A program made the translations under genes and the position numbers. Shown here in pieces: positions 59,986 to 64,000 of a stretch of 64,000 nt of DNA; position 1 is the stretch's first letter; every line of letters starts with the position of its first letter. Origin of the DNA: Castellaniella sp. Its GTDB lineage: Bacteria; Pseudomonadota; Gammaproteobacteria; Burkholderiales; Burkholderiaceae_B. Location of the stretch: positions 496,001-560,000 of the forward strand of contig NZ_JAUCCU010000001.1 in the NCBI RefSeq assembly GCF_034675845.1. Direction: 5' to 3'. The notes under the pieces are model-generated. The model saw only the letters and a list, made by a program, of their open reading frames with translations, searched no databases and had not been told where the DNA came from.

Positions 59986-60357
59986 TTACACGGCCTTGCG
60001 GACGAGCTTTTCCTTGATGCGGGCGGCCTTGCCGGTACGACCACGCAGGTAGTAGAGCTTAGCGCGGCGAACATCACCACGGCGCTTGACCTCGATGGAG
60101 GCGATCTGCGGGGAGTACAGCTGGAAGGTACGCTCGACGGCTTCGCCGGACGAGATCTTGCGCACGGTAAAAGCGGAATTCAGGCCACGGTTGCGGCGAC
60201 CAATGACCACACCTTCGTAGGCCTGGACACGGCGGCGCGTGCCTTCGATGACGTTCACGCCAACGATCACGGTGTCGCCCGGGCCAAAGGCCGGGATGGT
60301 ACGGCCTTCGCTCAGGCGCGCAATTTCTTCTTGTTCAAGGGTTTCGATGAGATTCAC
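59986..60357 (-). CDS. rplS: 50S ribosomal protein L19
   Basis: 123 aa, complete: PAFGPGDTVIVGVNVIEGTRRRVQAYEGVVIGRRNRGLNSAFTVRKIS and KLYYLRGRTGKAARIKEKL. Usually part of rpsP-rimM-trmD-rplS; here a 30-residue membrane-protein ORF and a peroxiredoxin gene lie upstream instead. Confidence 0.97.
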   Translation of the reverse strand: MNLIETLEQEEIARLSEGRTIPAFGPGDTVIVGVNVIEGTRRRVQAYEGVVIGRRNRGLNSAFTVRKISSGEAVERTFQLYSPQIASIEVKRRGDVRRAKLYYLRGRTGKAARIKEKLVRKAV

Positions 60358-60438
60358 AGTGGGCTCCGAAGCATCATGGATAGGGCTATTGGATAGATTT
60401 AGCGCCCTGGCAGAGGATGCAGTAAACCAAAGATTATA

Positions 60439-60531
60439 TCAGAAACCCAATACGACGCCGAACCACATCAGCCCTGGAACCATGGCCGCCCACAACACGA
60501 CCATGAGGATGTCTTGAACGATTCTTATCAT
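60439..60531 (-). CDS. 30-residue predicted membrane protein
   Basis: ATG at 60531 with AGGAG 5 bases upstream opens a 30-residue ORF starting MIRIVQDILMVVLWAAMVPG and ending in a Trp/Gly/Val-rich hydrophobic stretch, a single membrane span. The stop is 81 bp before rplS on the same strand. A promoter at 60562-60589 would start the message about 24 nt before it. I do not recognise the family. The combination of ribosome site, promoter and hydrophobic character makes a real small protein likely. Confidence 0.6.
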   Translation of the reverse strand: MIRIVQDILMVVLWAAMVPGLMWFGVVLGF

Positions 60532-60561
60532 GAGGTCTCCTGGATCTGCTTATCTACTGAG

Positions 60562-60589
60562 TTTATATACAGCTTTATAGAAACTGTAA
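60562..60589 (-). promoter_or_regulatory. Candidate promoter of the 30-residue membrane protein (and rplS)
   Basis: On the minus strand TTACAG (60589-60584) and TATAAA (60567-60562) are 16 bp apart. An AACTGT...ACAGTT inverted repeat overlaps the -35 side and could be an operator. Confidence 0.5.
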
Positions 60590-60625
60590 TTAAACACAGT
60601 TGTTTGTGCAAGCTCAAAATTGCAA

Positions 60626-60649
60626 CAGGCCCGGCGAAAACCGGGCCTG
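60626..60649 (-). terminator. Terminator of the peroxiredoxin gene
   Basis: CAGGCCCGG-CGAAAA-CCGGGCCTG stem of nine base pairs 27 bp after the stop, followed on the minus strand by a short T-rich run. Confidence 0.8.
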
Positions 60650-60676
60650 CAGATCCTGCAAAAACCTGAAAACCGC

Positions 60677-61318
60677 TTACAGATCAGGCTGCGGGGTAGT
60701 ACGCAGATAGGGACGCACTTCCTTATAGCCCTTGGGGAACTTTTCTTTCAGAACAGCCGGATCCTTCAGTGACGGAGCAATGATGACGTCCTCGCCCTGT
60801 TTCCAGTTCACCGGCGTGGCCACGCTGTAATTGTCGGTCAGTTGGATAGAGTCCAGAGCACGCAGAATTTCATCAAAATTACGGCCGGTGCTGGCCGGGT
60901 AGGTCAGGATCAGACGGATTTTTTTGTTCGGATCGATCACGAACACCGAGCGCACCGTGGCCGTGGTACTGGCGTTGGGGTGGATCATGTCGTACAGATT
61001 GGCAACCTTGCGGTCTTCGTCGGCCAGGATCGGATACTGGACATCGGTATTCTGGGTGTCGTTGATGTCCTTGATCCAGTCGATATGCGACTGCTTGCCA
61101 TCAACTGACACAGCGATGACCTTGGCACCGCGTTTGGCGAAGTCACCGGACACAATCGCCGTATAACCCAGCTCGGTTGTGCATACTGGGGTGAAGTCAG
61201 CGGGGTGGGAAAACAACACGCCCCAGCCATTGCCCAGCCATTCATGAAATTTGATCTTCCCCAGTGACGAATCCTGTTCGAAGTCGGGGGCTACATCGCC
61301 CAGACGCAAAGTGGCCAT
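60677..61318 (-). CDS. 1-Cys peroxiredoxin (Prx6 type)
   Basis: 213 aa. Peroxidatic cysteine C46 in HPADFTPVCTTELGY is the only cysteine in the protein, so no resolving cysteine is present. The C-terminal Prx6 extension (VATPVNWKQGEDVIIAPSL) is complete. Reduces peroxides with an external thiol. A 19 bp palindrome lies 24 bp upstream of the ATG. Confidence 0.95.
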   Translation of the reverse strand: MATLRLGDVAPDFEQDSSLGKIKFHEWLGNGWGVLFSHPADFTPVCTTELGYTAIVSGDFAKRGAKVIAVSVDGKQSHIDWIKDINDTQNTDVQYPILADEDRKVANLYDMIHPNASTTATVRSVFVIDPNKKIRLILTYPASTGRNFDEILRALDSIQLTDNYSVATPVNWKQGEDVIIAPSLKDPAVLKEKFPKGYKEVRPYLRTTPQPDL

Positions 61319-61341
61319 CAAAAACTCCTTGAAGTGTCGGC

Positions 61342-61360
61342 TGCCCGGACAGTCCGGGCA
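61342..61360. repeat. 19 bp palindrome upstream of the peroxiredoxin gene
   Basis: TGCCCGGACAGTCCGGGCA is a perfect 9-1-9 inverted repeat 24-42 bp before the peroxiredoxin ATG. No T run follows on the minus strand, so it is more likely a leader hairpin or operator than a terminator. Confidence 0.6.
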
Positions 61361-61429
61361 ACCAATTTGTTTAGACACTTAAGATTCTTGCAGAATATAG
61401 AACATTGTTGAAATACTTCTGAGTTATAT

Positions 61430-63241
61430 CTATATCTGATTTGCCTGTGCATACTGGTTCGCCAGCCCCCCGGCCTGGACGGCGGCATTCAGCGCGGCCG
61501 CACGCGGCAATACATGCACGGCAAACTGTACGGCAGTGGCAATCTTGCGGCTGTAATAAGCATCGGTCGTCCCGCTTTGCAAAGCCGCCACTGCAGCCAG
61601 TGCCGCCCGCCCCAACTGCCAGCCTGCATGGGCCGTGCCTGCCAGCATCAGACAAGGCACGCTGCCGACGAACACGCTGCGGATGTCCTCGCGCACATGG
61701 GCCAACACAAAACCCACTGCCGACTCATAGGCCAGAGCGGCATCATCCAGCGCCTGGGCAATATGCTGCAAAGCCTGGGCGTGCTCCCCGACAGCCGCGC
61801 GTAGCGCAGCCACGGTATCGCGCATCGCCGCAATTTGCCCCAAGGCCACCTGCCCCCCATCGCGCACGATCTTGCGACCGATAAAGTCATTGGCCTGGAT
61901 CGCCGTGGTGCCCTCGTAGATCGGCAGAATGCGGGCATCGCGGTAATACTGCGCGGCGCCGGTTTCCTCGATGAAGCCCATGCCGCCATGCACCTGCACC
62001 CCCAAGGACGCGACCTCTAGGGAAGACTCTGTCGAGTAGGCCTTGACGATAGGCACCGAGTATTCATAGATGGCCTTGGCCTGTGCCTGCTGGGCCGGAT
62101 CAGCCGCATGGGCGGCCTTGTCGCGATATCCGGCAGCGACATAGGCCACCGCCCGCGCGCCTTCGGTCAGCCCTCGCATCATGCCCAGCATGCGGGCAAC
62201 ATCGGGATGATGATCGATGGACACTGGGCCACTTGAGCCTTCCAGCGCATTGCCCTGAATACGATCGGCAGCATAGGCGCGCGCATGCTGCAAGGCGCGC
62301 TCGGACACGGCCACCCCCTGCAGGCCCACGGCATACCGGGCGGCATTCATCATGATGAACATGTATTCCAGGCCGCGATTTTCCTGGCCGATCAGATAAG
62401 CGACAGCCCCCTCGCCCACCTCGCCCTTATTGGAGCCATACAGCAGCACTGCAGTGGGGCTGCCGTGAATGCCCAGCTTATGCTCCAGGGAAGCACAATA
62501 CACATCGTTGCGCGGACCCAGGCTACCGTCATCCTGCACTAGAAACTTAGGCACGATGAATAACGAGATTCCCTTGACGCCCTTGGGGGCATCGGGGGTG
62601 CGGGCCAACACCAGATGGATGATGTTCTCAGCCAGGTCGTGATCGCCGTATGTAATGAAAATCTTCTGGCCGCTGATGCGATAACTGCCATCATCCTGGC
62701 GCACTGCACGAGCATTCAGCAGTGCCAGATCCGACCCGGCCTGAGGCTCGGTCAGATTCATGGTGCCGGTCCAGCGGCCTTCCAGCAGCGGGGGAATAAA
62801 ACGTGTTTTCTGTTCAGGCGTACCCACCATGGACAGCGCCTCGATCACCCCGTCAGTCAGCAGCGGACACAAGGAAAATGAGAGATTGCCTGCATTGAAG
62901 CTCTCGGTCACGGGGGCGGACACTAGCTTTGGCAGACCCTGGCCGCCAAATTCGGTTTCGTGGGGCAGGCCCTGCCAACCGCCTTGAGCATACGCCTGGA
63001 ATGCCGCCTGGAAGCCCGGTGTGGTCCGTACTGCGCCATCATGCCACTGGGCAGGCTGGGTATCGCCAGCCCAATTGAGCGGGGCGATTTCTTGTTCGAC
63101 AAAGCGGGCGTTTTCTTCCAGCACGGCATCCACGAGGTCATCCGAGACCTCTTCATAGCCGGGCAATGCCAGCACGCCGCCCAGATCAGCCAGTTCACGC
63201 AAAACGAAACGGATATCCTGGGTAGGAACCTGATATGTCAT
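61430..63241 (-). CDS. Acyl-CoA dehydrogenase with C-terminal extension (about 600 aa class)
   Basis: 603 aa FAD enzyme. MNLTEPQAGSDLALLNARA, QKIFITYGDHDLAENIIHLVLART, GVQVHGGMGFIEETGAAQYYRDARILPIYEGTTAIQANDFIGRK carry the FAD and base regions, and a C-terminal acyl-CoA-dehydrogenase extension follows. AGGA lies 6 bases before the ATG at 63241. Substrate chain length cannot be told. The upstream etfA gene supplies the electron acceptor. Confidence 0.9.
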   Translation of the reverse strand: MTYQVPTQDIRFVLRELADLGGVLALPGYEEVSDDLVDAVLEENARFVEQEIAPLNWAGDTQPAQWHDGAVRTTPGFQAAFQAYAQGGWQGLPHETEFGGQGLPKLVSAPVTESFNAGNLSFSLCPLLTDGVIEALSMVGTPEQKTRFIPPLLEGRWTGTMNLTEPQAGSDLALLNARAVRQDDGSYRISGQKIFITYGDHDLAENIIHLVLARTPDAPKGVKGISLFIVPKFLVQDDGSLGPRNDVYCASLEHKLGIHGSPTAVLLYGSNKGEVGEGAVAYLIGQENRGLEYMFIMMNAARYAVGLQGVAVSERALQHARAYAADRIQGNALEGSSGPVSIDHHPDVARMLGMMRGLTEGARAVAYVAAGYRDKAAHAADPAQQAQAKAIYEYSVPIVKAYSTESSLEVASLGVQVHGGMGFIEETGAAQYYRDARILPIYEGTTAIQANDFIGRKIVRDGGQVALGQIAAMRDTVAALRAAVGEHAQALQHIAQALDDAALAYESAVGFVLAHVREDIRSVFVGSVPCLMLAGTAHAGWQLGRAALAAVAALQSGTTDAYYSRKIATAVQFAVHVLPRAAALNAAVQAGGLANQYAQANQI

Positions 63242-63345
63242 GGTTTTTCCTGTGGTGCGCACATGCCGGCCACAGGACCCCTGCATATGCATTGAGAAAG
63301 CGAGCCCAGGAGGAACCCCCTGAAGGCCCGCAAACAGACGATGCG

Positions 63346-64000
63346 TTACAGTGCGCCGGTAAGTTCGGGCACTGCCTGGAACAAGTCAGCCACCAGACCA
63401 TAATCAGCCACCCCGAAAATGGGTGCTTCGGCGTCCTTGTTGATGGCAACGATGACCTTGGAGTCCTTCATCCCGGCCAGGTGCTGGATAGCACCAGATA
63501 TGCCCACTGCGATGTAGAGCTGCGGCGCGACGATCTTGCCGGTCTGGCCCACCTGCCAGTCATTGGGGGCATAACCTGCATCCACGGCGGCACGCGACGC
63601 GCCCAGCGCCGCACCGAGCTTATCGGCCAAGGCCTCCAGGAGCTTGAAGTTCTCTGCGCTGCCCAGACCCCGGCCACCGGATACCACCACCGAGGCGGCA
63701 GTCAGATCCGGGCGATCGCTCTTGGCCAGCTCGCGGCCGACAAAGGACGACTTGCCGGAATCCGCGATGGCGTCGATGGTCTCGATGACAGCACTGCCAC
63801 CGTCGGCGGCCACCGGGTCAAAGCCGGTGGTACGCACCGTGATGACCTTTTTGGCATCCGTAGATTGCACCGTGGCCAGCGCATTGCCGGCATAGATAGG
63901 CCGCACAAAAGTATCGCTGGATTCAACCGCAATAATGTCGGAGATCTGGGCCACATCAAGCTTGGCTGCCACGCGCGGAGCGATGTTCTTGCCGGATGCG
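63346..64000 (-). CDS. etfA: Electron transfer flavoprotein alpha subunit (5' end cut by window)
   Basis: 218 codons visible, N-terminus beyond the right edge. ASGKNIAPRVAAKLDVAQISDIIAVES, VVSGGRGLGSAENFKLLE and the FAD-binding C-terminus (GQTGKIVAPQLYIAVGISGAIQHLAGMKDSKVIVAINKD) are diagnostic. Passes electrons from acyl-CoA dehydrogenases to ubiquinone; etfB is probably just outside. Confidence 0.95.
   Translation of the reverse strand, partial: ASGKNIAPRVAAKLDVAQISDIIAVESSDTFVRPIYAGNALATVQSTDAKKVITVRTTGFDPVAADGGSAVIETIDAIADSGKSSFVGRELAKSDRPDLTAASVVVSGGRGLGSAENFKLLEALADKLGAALGASRAAVDAGYAPNDWQVGQTGKIVAPQLYIAVGISGAIQHLAGMKDSKVIVAINKDAEAPIFGVADYGLVADLFQAVPELTGAL

Noticed and set aside
1..64000. 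CRISPR arrays, transposons, integrases, prophage genes
   Set aside because: No repeat-spacer pattern and no recognisable transposase, integrase or phage structural gene was seen anywhere in the window.

Overview
The window is chromosomal DNA of a betaproteobacterium, most likely Burkholderiales/Alcaligenaceae. The evidence is gene content and order: acpS-nagZ-uvrC-pgsA, tonB-exbB-exbD, a six-gene mrp (mnh) operon with a fused A/B subunit, and Bordetella-like versions of selD/selU, aceA and HemN. Most genes are GC-rich. The stretch of about 42-50 kb, and to a lesser degree the restriction-modification genes at 21-23 kb, are visibly more A/T-rich. No transposase, integrase, prophage, CRISPR array or rRNA operon is visible.

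Region by region. (1) 1-6.2 kb is an anaerobic-metabolism block: ubiV (cut by the left edge) and ubiU for O2-independent ubiquinone synthesis, a DUF2249 protein, an NnrS/haem-copper-oxidase-like membrane protein, a Dnr-type CRP/FNR regulator, DUF454 and hemN, with FNR-type boxes in the ubiU and hemN promoter regions. (2) 6.3-12.2 kb: Mrp Na+(K+)/H+ antiporter. (3) 12.4-16.5 kb: a small exported protein and a response regulator-sensor kinase-kup (K+ uptake) operon. (4) 16.6-21.1 kb: tonB-exbB-exbD, a Fur-type box, and a divergent pair made of a HEWGH metallopeptidase-like lipoprotein and a secreted partner of unknown function. (5) 21.1-23.3 kb: an NgoMIV-type restriction-modification pair beside tRNA-Leu(CAG). 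(6) 23.4-36.8 kb: housekeeping genes (rnr, rlmB, a PLP sulfhydrylase, HU, tRNA-Val, selU, selD, yjgR, a glutamate-synthase-like protein, aceA, queF).

(7) 36.9-52.5 kb is the most interesting part, a probable surface-glycan locus: a 33-codon coupled ORF, wecB (UDP-ManNAc supply), a BcsB-like periplasmic protein, an NfrB-like GT2 synthase with a C-terminal MshEN (c-di-GMP type) domain, an NfrA-like outer-membrane TPR protein split by a frameshift in an A6 tract, alginate-acetylation-like AlgF, two AlgX/AlgJ-like SGNH proteins, an FkbH-like HAD enzyme, an acyl carrier protein, an AlgI-like MBOAT acyltransferase, a VOC enzyme, and a convergent DUF4434 lipoprotein that may be a glycan hydrolase. 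My reading is that it makes a ManNAc-type glycan related to the phage N4 receptor glycan of E. coli and decorates it with an ACP-delivered acyl group. That combination is not a system I recognise as described.

(8) 52.5-64 kb is again housekeeping: pgsA, uvrC, nagZ, acpS, orn, an M48 peptidase, rsgA, a NudL-like hydrolase, rplS, a 30-residue membrane protein with its own promoter and ribosome binding site, a 1-Cys peroxiredoxin, an acyl-CoA dehydrogenase and etfA (cut by the right edge).
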